From assembly GCA_035525055.1 (NCBI GenBank), contig DATLEZ010000067.1:1-48010 (forward strand): 48,010 nucleotides of DNA, written 5' to 3'. Source of the DNA: DATEEG01 sp035525055. Its GTDB lineage: Bacteria > Actinomycetota > Acidimicrobiia > Spongiisociales > ZC4RG35. The notes beneath the pieces were generated by a model. It did no database searches and was not told the DNA's origin. It saw only the letters and a program-made list of their open reading frames with translations. Made by a program: the position numbers and the translations under genes. Within the stretch, counting starts at the first letter, position 1; each line of letters starts with the position of its first letter. Below, piece after piece: positions 16,208-24,552 of the stretch.

Positions 16208-18067
16208 TCAGCCGTACATCGACTCGATGTCGATTGAGTATTTCTCGAGCACTACCCGCCGCTTCAACTTCAGGGACGGGGTTATCTCTCCACTATCGGG
16301 CGTCCAGGCATCGGGCACGATCACAAACTTCTTTACCTGCTCCACTCTCGACACTTCCTGGTTGGCTGTGTCTAGGGCCGACTGCAGTTCGGATCTGACC
16401 TCAGGAAGCTGGCTGAAGGTGGCGAGGTCGGTAAAGGGAACACCATGTTTGGCCGCCCAGATGGGGGCCTCTTCCGCATCGAGGGCGACGATCATCGACA
16501 GATACTGTCGGCCGTCACCGATCATGCACGCCTGTGCGACGAGGGCATGGTTCTTGAGCGCTGTCTCCAACTTGGCCGGGGCAATGTTCTTGCCGGCAGC
16601 GTTGATGATGATCTCCTTCTTGCGTCCAACGATGAAGAGGAAGCCGTCCTCGTCGAAGCGCCCGAGGTCGCCGGAATGGAGCCATCCCTCGGAGTCGAAT
16701 GCCTCGGCGGTCTCCTGCGGCGCCTGGTGGTAACCGGCAGTGATAACCCCTCCACGCATCAGGATCTCACCGTCATCGCCGAGAACGACCTCCACCCCGG
16801 GAAGGGCGCGACCGACGCTGCCGATCTTCTCCGCCCCGGGCAGGTTGCTCGTGGCTGGCCCGGTGGTTTCACTCATCCCGTACAACTCGAAGAGTGGAAT
16901 CCCGATCCCCCGGAAGAAGAAGATCAGGTCGGCGCTGATCGGGGCGGCCGCGGTGATCGCGATGTCGATCGCGTCCATGCCGAGGCCATGGCGAACCTTC
17001 GAGAATATGAGGCGTTCAAACAGAGCCAGCTTGACCTTGTCGATCAGTCCGGGCGACTTCCCGGATTGGGTGGTGCGCATGACTGACTCGCCATGAGCAA
17101 CCGCGCTTCGGATCAACTTTTCACGCTTGGGATCTTCGCCGAATCGCGCCTCGAGACGGTTGTGGAACTTCTCCCAGACGCGGGGCACGGCCACAAAGAG
17201 AGTCGGGCGGGCCTTCGTCACATACTCGAGAACCAGGCCGATGTCGGGGCAATACCAGACTTCTCCGGCGAGATAGGCCCCGAGATAGTGGGTGGACATC
17301 CGCTCGGCGATGTGGGCCAATGGCAGATAGGACACCATCCTCGGATTGTCGGGCAGATCGGTTCCGCGCCGAACGCACTCGGCGGTCCACATCACGTTTC
17401 GGTGCGTGACCATCACACCCTTGGGGACCCCGGTCGTCCCGGAGGTATAGATGAGCGTTGCTAATCCTTCCGGCTTGGCTGCAGCGGCCGCCCGCTCAAC
17501 CAGGCCCGGATCGGCGGCCAGGGCCGCCCGGCCGCGCTCGAGCAGGTCATCCCAGGAGAGGACCCAGTCGACCATGTTGTAGTTCTCGGCACCCTCCATG
17601 AGGATCACATGGCCCAGCGCGGGCAACTCCGACTTGATCGCCTCCCAGCGCTTCATGAACGAGAGATTCTCGAGAATCGCCACTTTGGCGCCGCAGTTGG
17701 CGGCCACGTACTGAATCTGGCCTTGGGCGAGGGTCGAATAGATGGTGACGCCGGTCGCACCGGAATGCACCGCCGCCAGGTCGCCAATCACGTGCTCAGG
17801 CCTGTTGCCGGCCATTATTGCAACGAAATCGCCTCCCGACACCCCTAGCGAGATCAGACCGGCAGCGGCCTCGTGGACCGACTTTCGATACTGCGACCAG
17901 GTCAGATGGCGCCAGATGTCGCCTTCCTTCCAGTGAATCGCAGCCTTGTCGGCGTAGTCGCGGGCGTTGCGATTGAAGACATCGACCAGGGTCTTCCCCT
18001 CGACGGCCGCATCGATCGCCTTGCGCTCTGCCATTACGGTTGCCGTGCTTGACGAATGCGGGGCCAT
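16208..18067 (-). CDS. Long-chain acyl-CoA synthetase (AMP-forming)
   Basis: A 619-residue adenylate-forming ligase of the FadD15/long-chain type. The P-loop-like motif is TLIYTSGTTGVPKGVMVTHR, the adenine-binding region is FELYGMSETTGP, and the hinge is HSGDLGRFDEDGFLFIVGRKKE with NAAGKNIAPAKLE close behind. It activates a free fatty (or branched/steroid side-chain) acid with ATP and CoA at the inner face of the membrane. It follows the CaiB-type gene by 14 bases and precedes the metalloprotease by 63 bases. Chain-length preference is not readable from sequence. Confidence 0.92.
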   Translation of the reverse strand: MAPHSSSTATVMAERKAIDAAVEGKTLVDVFNRNARDYADKAAIHWKEGDIWRHLTWSQYRKSVHEAAAGLISLGVSGGDFVAIMAGNRPEHVIGDLAAVHSGATGVTIYSTLAQGQIQYVAANCGAKVAILENLSFMKRWEAIKSELPALGHVILMEGAENYNMVDWVLSWDDLLERGRAALAADPGLVERAAAAAKPEGLATLIYTSGTTGVPKGVMVTHRNVMWTAECVRRGTDLPDNPRMVSYLPLAHIAERMSTHYLGAYLAGEVWYCPDIGLVLEYVTKARPTLFVAVPRVWEKFHNRLEARFGEDPKREKLIRSAVAHGESVMRTTQSGKSPGLIDKVKLALFERLIFSKVRHGLGMDAIDIAITAAAPISADLIFFFRGIGIPLFELYGMSETTGPATSNLPGAEKIGSVGRALPGVEVVLGDDGEILMRGGVITAGYHQAPQETAEAFDSEGWLHSGDLGRFDEDGFLFIVGRKKEIIINAAGKNIAPAKLETALKNHALVAQACMIGDGRQYLSMIVALDAEEAPIWAAKHGVPFTDLATFSQLPEVRSELQSALDTANQEVSRVEQVKKFVIVPDAWTPDSGEITPSLKLKRRVVLEKYSIDIESMYG

Positions 18068-18081
18068 TGCTCCTCCAGGGT

Positions 18082-19260
18082 TCAGCGGACGGCTCTCTCT
18101 TTGCGGAGCATACCGACCTCGGCCTCGCTGTATCCAAGGGTCCCAAGAATCCGATTCACCTCGGCCATCGATTCATCGGTGCTCGACAGCCTTTCCCGGG
18201 CCGGAATTGGGGCCGGAGTCCGGGAGAATCTCGGAGCGGGGGCGGGTTGGAAGATGCCATCAATTTCGAGAAATGTCCTCCGGGCGGCCAGATGTGGGTC
18301 GGTCAGCGATTCGGAGAAGGTCAGCACAGGGGAAACACAGGCGTCCGTCCCCGAGAACCGGTCAACCCATTCGGCCCGGCTGCGCGAGGCGAACTCGGCC
18401 GCGAATCGGGCCGACATCGACTCCCATCTGCTGCGGTCGTACTGGTCGCCGACATCGGCGGGATCGAGGCCGAGGCCGGTCAAGAAGGCTGCGAAGAATT
18501 GAGGTTCGAGGGCTCCGACGGCTACGAATCCGTCATCCCGGGTGCGATAGGTCCGGTAGAACGGGGCGCCTCCGTCAAGCAAATTCGATTCCCGCTGCTC
18601 GATCCACGACCCGGACCCAAGCAATCCCCTGAAGACCGAGGCCAGCAGGGCGGATCCGTCGACCATCGCCGCGTCAACCACCTGACCCTCTCCGGACGAA
18701 CGCGCATCGGTGAGGGCCGCCAGGATCCCCACCAGAAGGAGCATCGCCCCTCCTCCGTAGTCGGCGACCAGGTTTAGGGGCGGAAGGGGCCGGTCGGCCG
18801 GCCCGATGGCGGCGAGGTTGCCTGAAACCGCCAGATAGTTGATGTCGTGTCCGGCGGTTGTGGCCAGCGGCCCCGTCTGGCCCCACCCGGTCATCCGCCC
18901 GTAGATCAAGGCCGGATTGCGAGCGGAGCATTCCTCAGGGCCCAGACCGAGCCGTTCGGCAACTCCCGGCCGGTGGCCTTCGATCAGAATGTCGCTGGCG
19001 CCTGCCAGGCGGAGGACCACTTCCACCCCTGGTGCCCGCTTGAGGTCGACGACGATGGAGCTCTTCCCACGAGAAGTCGGATCGGACGCGCTGATAGCGG
19101 CGATCGGACCCGGGTCGGGGCGATCCACCCGAACCACTTCGGCCCCGAGGTCGGCCAGCACCATGCCCGCAAATGGCACCGGCCCGATTCCCGCAAGCTC
19201 CACCACTCTTACCCCGGCAAGGGGGCCGCGTCGCACCACATCGTCAGTCGGATCAACCAT
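18082..19260 (-). CDS. CaiB/BaiF CoA-transferase family, probable alpha-methylacyl-CoA racemase
   Basis: A 392-residue protein starting at ATG 19260 (MVDPTDDVVRRGPLAGVRVVELAG). The class III CoA-transferase fold is clear: GIGPVPFAGMVLADLGAEVVRVDRP, RGKSSIVVDLK, RMTGWGQTGPLA, GHDINYLAVSGNLA and GEGQVVDAAMVDGSA. The GHDINYLA segment carries the His/Asp positions used by alpha-methylacyl-CoA racemases, which interconvert (2R)- and (2S)-methylacyl-CoA before oxidation of branched chains. A true CoA-transferase activity cannot be excluded. It is the first gene of the minus-strand lipid cluster. A possible leaderless -10 (TACCGT) lies 8 bases before the ATG. Confidence 0.82.
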   Translation of the reverse strand: MVDPTDDVVRRGPLAGVRVVELAGIGPVPFAGMVLADLGAEVVRVDRPDPGPIAAISASDPTSRGKSSIVVDLKRAPGVEVVLRLAGASDILIEGHRPGVAERLGLGPEECSARNPALIYGRMTGWGQTGPLATTAGHDINYLAVSGNLAAIGPADRPLPPLNLVADYGGGAMLLLVGILAALTDARSSGEGQVVDAAMVDGSALLASVFRGLLGSGSWIEQRESNLLDGGAPFYRTYRTRDDGFVAVGALEPQFFAAFLTGLGLDPADVGDQYDRSRWESMSARFAAEFASRSRAEWVDRFSGTDACVSPVLTFSESLTDPHLAARRTFLEIDGIFQPAPAPRFSRTPAPIPARERLSSTDESMAEVNRILGTLGYSEAEVGMLRKERAVR

Positions 19261-19348
19261 TGAACACAACGGTAGATACCCGATTCGCTTCTCACGGAGG
19301 CGTCGGCATGATTGCTCTAGCCTCCGGGCTGCAATAGGAGGCTGGTCG

Positions 19349-19987
19349 ATGAGCAACAACGGAATCACCGTCACCGCCACCGGTGCGTCCTCGGGTTCCC
19401 CGGACAGAGCCATTCTGACTCTCGGGGCTACCGCCGTGCGCGGCGAGGTGGCGGCCGCCCTCGGAGTCGTCAACGGCAAACTTGAGAACCTCATCTCGAC
19501 GTTGGCCGGCTATGGCATTGAGGGTCCCGACATTCAGACCTCAGATCTGTCGATCTGGCCCGAACGCAACAACGAGGGCGCAGTATCAGGGTTCCGGGTC
19601 AGGAACACCGTGAAGATCAGCACGAGCGATCTCGAGCGCCTTGGAGAGGTCACCGGCGCGTCGACGGCTGTGTTGGGAGACCTTGCAGAGATGCATGGCC
19701 TTGCTTTCGAAGTTGCCGACGGGGCTCCGCTCGAGGCCCAAGCCCGGGCCCGAGCGTGGGACCGGGCCCTCGACAAGGCCCGCCAACTGGCCGGCCCGGC
19801 CGGCACCCGCCTCGGGCAGGCGATCGACATAACCGAAACCAGCGGGCAGGGGCCGGGACCAATGCCCAAACGGGCAATGGCGATGGCGGTGGCGGAAGCG
19901 GCTTCGGTCGAAGTCGGAAGCGCTTCGAGGGAGGTTCGCCTCCTGGTCCGGTTTGCCCAGTTCCCGGACGACCACGCGTCCGGATGA
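19349..19987 (+). CDS. SIMPL-domain (DUF541) protein
   Basis: A 212-residue SIMPL-type protein: GITVTATGASSGSPDRAILTLGATA at the N-terminus, then GIEGPDIQTSDLSIWPERN, and ARARAWDRALDKARQLAGPAGTRLGQAIDITE. Most SIMPL proteins are exported; no signal peptide is seen here, so this one may be cytoplasmic. Function is poorly defined in the family. The start is supported by a strong AGGAGG 7 bases before ATG 19349. The stop overlaps the start of malQ (ATGA), so the two are translationally coupled. Confidence 0.85.
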   Translation: MSNNGITVTATGASSGSPDRAILTLGATAVRGEVAAALGVVNGKLENLISTLAGYGIEGPDIQTSDLSIWPERNNEGAVSGFRVRNTVKISTSDLERLGEVTGASTAVLGDLAEMHGLAFEVADGAPLEAQARARAWDRALDKARQLAGPAGTRLGQAIDITETSGQGPGPMPKRAMAMAVAEAASVEVGSASREVRLLVRFAQFPDDHASG

Positions 19988-21474
19988 CTCGCCAAAGCGG
20001 CGTCCTCGCTCACATCACATCGCTCCCGGGTCCCCACGGGATCGGGACGCTCGGGGAAGACGCTCGGCTATTCGCGCGGGCTCTATCCGACGCCGGCCAG
20101 CACTACTGGCAGATGCTCCCCGTTGGACCCACCGGCTATCGGGATTCGCCCTACCAATCGCCTTCGACCTTCGCCGGGAATCCTCTCCTGATCGACTTGA
20201 ACGACCTGGTAGCCGATGGGCTGTTGCATGGTCCCGAAATCGATCAGCTCACCGCCCTTCCTCGGGACCGGGTGAACTTCGGGGAGTTGATTCCTGACAA
20301 GACCAGGTTGCTGATCCTGGCGGCCCGTCGATTCCTTCGTCGGGGCGGCGACGATGAGTACGACGGTTTTCGCAAGACCTCCTGGCTCGATTCGTATGCC
20401 ACCTTTGCGGCCATCAAACAGTCCTACGGGGGTCGCTCGTGGGTGGAGTGGGAACGCGGGTTGGCGATGAGGAACCCTGGCGCCATCGCCCGTGCCTCGG
20501 CACGTTTGGAGGGCCGGATCGAGGTCGAGCGGGCGATTCAATACCTTTTTCATCGTCAATGGGAAGCGCTGGTCAACCATGCCCGCTCACTCGGTGTGGC
20601 GTTGATCGGTGACCTTCCAATCTTCGTGGCGCACGACTCAGCCGACGTCTGGTCCCGGCCGGACCTCTTTCATTTGGGATCGGACGGACGACCCAGCGTC
20701 GTCGCCGGTGTTCCTCCCGACTACTTCGCCGCGACCGGGCAGCGGTGGGGCAATCCGTTGTATGACTGGGATGCGCATCGAGCGGAGTTGTATCAGTGGT
20801 GGGCCGATCGGCTTCGCGCGACCTTCGCCAGGTTCGATATGGTGCGCATCGACCACTTCCGAGGGTTCGTCGCCTTCTGGGAGATCCCCGCCTCCGAACC
20901 TACCGCTGTCAACGGTCACTGGGTCGAAGGGCCCGGCATCGAGTTGTTCACCGCCCTCCAATCGAGGATCGGTCCAATGTCGATCATCGCCGAAGATCTC
21001 GGCATCATCACCGACGAGGTCACCAACCTCCGGCAGTCGTTCGGATACCCCGGAATGAGGGTGGCACAGTTCGGATTCGATGAGGAGATCGACACCGCCA
21101 TTCATCATCCCGACAACTACCCGACCGACGTCGTTGCATACACGGGAACCCATGACAACGACACAACCCTTGGTTGGTTCTGGGGCGACAATGGTCGCCA
21201 CGATCGACGGCGTCTCGATCGCAACAGGCGGCGCCTTCTCGCTCTCACCGGATCGCGGGGTGAGGAAATCAACTGGGATCTCATCAAAATCGTTCTGGCC
21301 TCGGCTGCCGAGACGGCCGTGGTGCCGGTCCAGGATCTCCTCGGGCTTGGCATCGAAGCGAGGATGAACACCCCGGGCCAAGAGGAGGGCAATTGGATCT
21401 GGCGGATGACCGGTCGGATAGGTCCGGAACTCGTCGAGCGACTCGGGCAGGCAACGTCGGCGGCCGAGCGGTGA
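19984..21474 (+). CDS. malQ: 4-alpha-glucanotransferase (amylomaltase)
   Basis: A 496-residue GH77 enzyme that transfers alpha-1,4-glucan segments in glycogen/maltodextrin metabolism. GH77 features in order: SGVLAHITSLPGPHGIGTLG, YWQMLPVGPTGYRDSPYQSPSTFAGNPLLI, FVAHDSADVW, the nucleophile D290 in VRIDHFRGF, the acid/base E337 in IIAEDLGIIT, and D391 in GTHDNDTTLGW. Length is typical of the short bacterial type. The ATG at 19984 overlaps the SIMPL gene stop. No other glycogen genes are in the window. Confidence 0.95.
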   Translation: MTRQSGVLAHITSLPGPHGIGTLGEDARLFARALSDAGQHYWQMLPVGPTGYRDSPYQSPSTFAGNPLLIDLNDLVADGLLHGPEIDQLTALPRDRVNFGELIPDKTRLLILAARRFLRRGGDDEYDGFRKTSWLDSYATFAAIKQSYGGRSWVEWERGLAMRNPGAIARASARLEGRIEVERAIQYLFHRQWEALVNHARSLGVALIGDLPIFVAHDSADVWSRPDLFHLGSDGRPSVVAGVPPDYFAATGQRWGNPLYDWDAHRAELYQWWADRLRATFARFDMVRIDHFRGFVAFWEIPASEPTAVNGHWVEGPGIELFTALQSRIGPMSIIAEDLGIITDEVTNLRQSFGYPGMRVAQFGFDEEIDTAIHHPDNYPTDVVAYTGTHDNDTTLGWFWGDNGRHDRRRLDRNRRRLLALTGSRGEEINWDLIKIVLASAAETAVVPVQDLLGLGIEARMNTPGQEEGNWIWRMTGRIGPELVERLGQATSAAER

Positions 21475-21508
21475 CCGGACCGCAACGATTCGAGATGAGC
21501 TGAACCGC

Positions 21509-22291
21509 ATGACTTGGGATCCCGACAGCTACATGGCGTTCGCCGATCTGCGAAGCCGACCGGGCCTGGAGTTGATCGCCAGGATCAACCACCCGGATCC
21601 CGAGGTCATCGTCGACCTCGGTTGCGGGCCCGGGCACTTGACGGCCGTTATGGCGCGGCGCTGGCCCGACGCCCGGGTCGTGGGAATCGACGATTCGGCC
21701 GAGATGCTGGAGAGGGCCGCGTCGCAATTCCCATCCCAGCAATGGCCCACCATCAAGTGGCAGCACTCGGAGATCGCCACCTGGGCCCCGTCGTACCCGG
21801 TATCGATCGTGTTCAGCAACGCCGCCCTGCATTGGCTCGGGAATCATCAGGTGTTGATCCCCCACCTCATGTCGCTGATCTCGGCTGGTGGAGTGCTGGC
21901 CGTGCAGATGCCGGACAACTGGGATCAACCATCGCACCGCCTGATCAGCCGGGTGGTCGACGAGCCGCGTTGGAGGTCACGAACGGCTCCCGCGTTCCTC
22001 GGCCATCCCGTGGCAGAGCCGGCCGAGTATCGCTCGTGGCTGCGACCGATGGCGGTAGAGATCGATCTCTGGAGAACGACCTACCACCACATCCTCGAAG
22101 GGCCTGACGCCGTCCTGGGGTGGGTGCGAGGATCAGTCCTCAGACCGATCCTCGCTGCCCTTCAACCCGACGAAGCGGCGGACTTCGTGTCACAGCTCAC
22201 GGATGCATATCGGACCGCCTACCCGATAGAGGCTGACGGCAAGACCCCTTTTCCATTCAGCCGCCTCTTCATAGTCGCCCGGCGGGGCTGA
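21509..22291 (+). CDS. tam: Trans-aconitate 2-methyltransferase
   Basis: A 260-residue class I SAM methyltransferase with VDLGCGPGHLTAVMARRWPDARVVGID as the SAM-binding core. Close likeness to E. coli Tam is seen across the length: GVLAVQMPDNWDQPSH, DLWRTTYHH and a C-terminal FSRLFIVARRG. Tam methylates trans-aconitate, a spontaneous isomer of the citric-acid-cycle intermediate that inhibits aconitase. It lies 34 bases after malQ on the same strand, without an obvious functional link. It is convergent with the rhodanese gene, and a hairpin with a GAAAG loop lies between them. Confidence 0.88.
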   Translation: MTWDPDSYMAFADLRSRPGLELIARINHPDPEVIVDLGCGPGHLTAVMARRWPDARVVGIDDSAEMLERAASQFPSQQWPTIKWQHSEIATWAPSYPVSIVFSNAALHWLGNHQVLIPHLMSLISAGGVLAVQMPDNWDQPSHRLISRVVDEPRWRSRTAPAFLGHPVAEPAEYRSWLRPMAVEIDLWRTTYHHILEGPDAVLGWVRGSVLRPILAALQPDEAADFVSQLTDAYRTAYPIEADGKTPFPFSRLFIVARRG

Positions 22292-22313
22292 GCCTGCAAT
22301 CTGAATGCAGTAA

Positions 22314-22330
22314 CCGGCGGAAAGCGCCGG
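22314..22330. terminator. Hairpin between convergent tam and rhodanese genes
   Basis: CCGGCG (22314-22319) and CGCCGG (22325-22330) pair around a GAAAG loop. No T run follows on either strand, so terminator function is tentative. Confidence 0.35.
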
Positions 22331-22352
22331 ACATAGCATTAGGTTCGCGGTT

Positions 22353-23231
22353 TTACGGCTTTTCGATGGGGACCCGGACGGCGTTGCCGTACTCAGTCCA
22401 CGAGCCGTCGTAGTTGCGAACCCTCTCGAACCCGAGGAGGTGGGTCAGGACGAACCACGTGTGGGCCGAGCGCTCGCCGATCCGGCAGTACGCGATCACG
22501 TCATCGCCCGGGGCCAGGCCGGCTTCATTGATATAGAGACTCTTGAGTGCGTCCGCTGACTTGAAGGTGTTGTCCTCATTGGCCGCCTTCTTCCACGGAA
22601 CACTCTTGGCGCCGGGGATGTGGCCACCTCGCAGGGCCCCCTCGTTCGGATAGTCGGGCATGTGCAACCGCTCGCCACGGTATTCCTCGGGTGAGCGAAC
22701 GTCGATCAAGGGCTTCCGGTCCTTGCTGTGCGGCAGCACATCTCCCAGAAACGCCCGGACCCGGCGATCGTCGCGGGTGGGAGTCGGATAGTCGACCGGG
22801 GTCCGCTCGAGGGAGTCGGTGTTCAACGGGCGCCCCTCGGCGGCCCACTTGGCACGGCCGCCGTCGAGAAGCCGGGTATCGCGGTGACCGAACAACTCGA
22901 ACACCCACAGGGCGTATGCGGCCCACCAGTTGAAGTTGTCCCCGTAGAAGACGACCGTGGTGTCGGGTCCGATTCCATGCTTGGACATCAAACGGGCGAA
23001 TTGTTCAGCGTCGAGGTAGTCACGCATGACCGGATCGTTGAGATCCGCTACCCAGTCGATCTTGGTCGCACCGGGGATGTGGCCGGTGTGATAGAGCAGG
23101 GTGTCTTCGTCGGACTCGACGACAACCAGGTTCGGGTTGTTCAAGTGCTCGGCCAGCCAATCGGTAGAAACCAGGCGCTCGGGGTGGGAATAGCCCTGGA
23201 ACTTGTCAGCGGTATCAGCGGCGGTAGGCAA
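22353..23231 (-). CDS. Thiosulfate sulfurtransferase (two-domain rhodanese)
   Basis: A 292-residue protein with two rhodanese domains. The C-terminal domain carries the catalytic loop YCRIGERSAHTWF with C249; the N-terminal domain has no catalytic cysteine. The CRIGERS loop is that of mycobacterial CysA2/CysA3. It forms a cysteine persulfide and passes sulfane sulfur to acceptors, fitting the divergent SufE gene next door. The start is a TTG at 23231, preceded by GAGGAG at a suitable distance. Between the two divergent genes is a 24-base near-palindrome that may serve as a shared operator. Confidence 0.9.
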   Translation of the reverse strand: MPTAADTADKFQGYSHPERLVSTDWLAEHLNNPNLVVVESDEDTLLYHTGHIPGATKIDWVADLNDPVMRDYLDAEQFARLMSKHGIGPDTTVVFYGDNFNWWAAYALWVFELFGHRDTRLLDGGRAKWAAEGRPLNTDSLERTPVDYPTPTRDDRRVRAFLGDVLPHSKDRKPLIDVRSPEEYRGERLHMPDYPNEGALRGGHIPGAKSVPWKKAANEDNTFKSADALKSLYINEAGLAPGDDVIAYCRIGERSAHTWFVLTHLLGFERVRNYDGSWTEYGNAVRVPIEKP

Positions 23232-23253
23232 GAAAGCTCCTCTTCTCGATCTC

Positions 23254-23277
23254 TTAACACTATCACCGTAGTGCTAA
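23254..23277. promoter_or_regulatory. Imperfect palindrome between rhodanese and SufE genes
   Basis: TTAACACTA (23254-23262), spacer TCACCG, TAGTGCTAA (23269-23277): 8 of 9 positions are symmetric. It lies 22 bases from the rhodanese start and 26 from the SufE start, just upstream of the SufE -10 box. It resembles a repressor operator. It looks like CIRCE in its arms but the spacer is 6, not 9. Confidence 0.5.
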
Positions 23278-23290
23278 CCCGGCCCCGGAG

Positions 23291-23296
23291 TACACT
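23291..23296 (+). promoter_or_regulatory. -10 box of the SufE gene
   Basis: TACACT (TANNNT) lies 7 bases before the GTG start at 23304, with no Shine-Dalgarno sequence between, suggesting a leaderless transcript. Confidence 0.5.
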
Positions 23297-23303
23297 CACT
23301 TCC

Positions 23304-23732
23304 GTGGCACTTCCGGAGCGTTTGGCCCAGATCGTGGAGGCCTTCGCCACCTCGCCCAAGGACTTCCGGGTCGAAGCCCTGCTCGATTTCTCCAAGCGGC
23401 TCCCGGCTCTCCCCACTGACCTCGCGGCGGACCGCGACAGCCTCGAGCAGGTGCACGAGTGCCAGACCCCGTTCTTCCTCGCTACCCGCCTCGAGGACGG
23501 CAAGGTAAGAGTGTTCTTCGACGCTCCGCCGGAGTCTCCAACGGTGCGTGGCTATGCCGGCATCCTCGCTGCCGGCCTCGACGGTGAGACACCCGAGGCG
23601 ATCCTCGATGTCGACAGCGACTTCTACATGAACATGGGCCTCGAAGAGGTAGTGACCCCTCTGCGGCTACGTGGCATGGGAGCCATCCTGGCCCGCCTCA
23701 AGCGCCAGGTCGCTGCCGCCCAGGCGGCGTAG
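23304..23732 (+). CDS. sufE: SufE-family sulfur acceptor
   Basis: A 142-residue SufE-like protein starting at GTG 23304 (VALPERLAQIVEAFATSP). SufE accepts persulfide sulfur on one cysteine and hands it to the Fe-S assembly machinery. The cysteine is C53 in QVHECQTPFFLA, at the place of the SufE active-site Cys. The C-terminal MGLEEVVTPLRLRGMGAILARLKR is typical of the family. Divergence from a rhodanese suggests a sulfur-transfer pair, as in actinobacteria that couple CysA-type rhodaneses with SufE-like partners. It is convergent with an SDR gene 10 bases away. Confidence 0.9.
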   Translation: MALPERLAQIVEAFATSPKDFRVEALLDFSKRLPALPTDLAADRDSLEQVHECQTPFFLATRLEDGKVRVFFDAPPESPTVRGYAGILAAGLDGETPEAILDVDSDFYMNMGLEEVVTPLRLRGMGAILARLKRQVAAAQAA

Positions 23733-23742
23733 ACGCTCCCCT

Positions 23743-24504
23743 CTACTTCGGGGCCATTCTGATGCCACCGTCCATACGGATGGTTTCGGCGTTCATGTAG
23801 TCATGGGTCAAAAGGAAGTAGGCGGCTTCGGCGTATTCTTCGGCTGTGCCGAGCCTCTTCGGAAACAGCACCTGCTGTCCCAGCGACTCTCGAGCAGGCT
23901 CGGGGAGCCCGGCCAGCAAAGGCGTGTCCATGATGCCCGGTGCGATCGTGTTCACCCGGATGCCGACTGCCGAGAGATCCCTGGCGATCGGCAGCGTCAT
24001 ACCAACGATTCCACCCTTCGAGGCCGAGTAGGCCGCCTGCCCGATCTGGCCGTCGTAGGCCGCCACAGAGGCGGTGTTGACGATGGCCCCCCGCTGCCCG
24101 TCGGCCAGTGGCTCGGTCGTGGCCATCGCCGCGGCCGCCAGCCGGATCGTGTTGAACGTTCCCACAAGGTTGATCTCGATTAGCGACTTGAAGTGGCCCA
24201 GGTCATGGGGAGATCCATCCCTATTGAGGGTGCGGGCAGGTGGGGCGATTCCGGCGCAATTCACCAGGGCTCGAAGCGGCCCCGCCTCCATCGCCACCTC
24301 AACTGCCACCTGGACCTGAGACTCGTTGGTGACATCGGTGTGGCTGTATCCACCTCGGACCTCGGAAGCGAGCGCATCTCCCTTGTCGTCCTGGAGATCG
24401 GCGATCACTACGTGAACTCCGGCGGCGGCCAAACGGCGTACGGTGGCAGCTCCGAGCCCCGAGGCTCCCCCGGTCACCAGCGCCACGACTCCTGTCAGAT
24501 CCAT
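23743..24504 (-). CDS. SDR-family 3-hydroxyacyl-CoA dehydrogenase, HSD10-like
   Basis: A 253-residue short-chain dehydrogenase with VALVTGGASGLGAATVRRL (NAD binding), NCAGIAPPARTL, and NTASVAAYDGQIGQAAYSASKGG carrying Ser, Tyr and Lys of the active site, ending in RMDGGIRMAPK. The pattern matches type II (HSD10-like) L-3-hydroxyacyl-CoA dehydrogenases acting on short or branched acyl-CoA. The ATG at 24504 has a good RBS (AAGGAGAA). It stands alone on the minus strand between sufE and murI. Confidence 0.85.
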   Translation of the reverse strand: MDLTGVVALVTGGASGLGAATVRRLAAAGVHVVIADLQDDKGDALASEVRGGYSHTDVTNESQVQVAVEVAMEAGPLRALVNCAGIAPPARTLNRDGSPHDLGHFKSLIEINLVGTFNTIRLAAAAMATTEPLADGQRGAIVNTASVAAYDGQIGQAAYSASKGGIVGMTLPIARDLSAVGIRVNTIAPGIMDTPLLAGLPEPARESLGQQVLFPKRLGTAEEYAEAAYFLLTHDYMNAETIRMDGGIRMAPK

Positions 24505-24552
24505 TCAGGTTCTCCTTGATTGAGGGCCCGGCCGACGATACTCGGGAGACAA

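Noticed and set aside
23254..23277. CIRCE element (HrcA site)
   Set aside because: The arms look alike (TTAACACTA/TAGTGCTAA) but the spacer is 6 instead of 9 and no chaperone gene is near.
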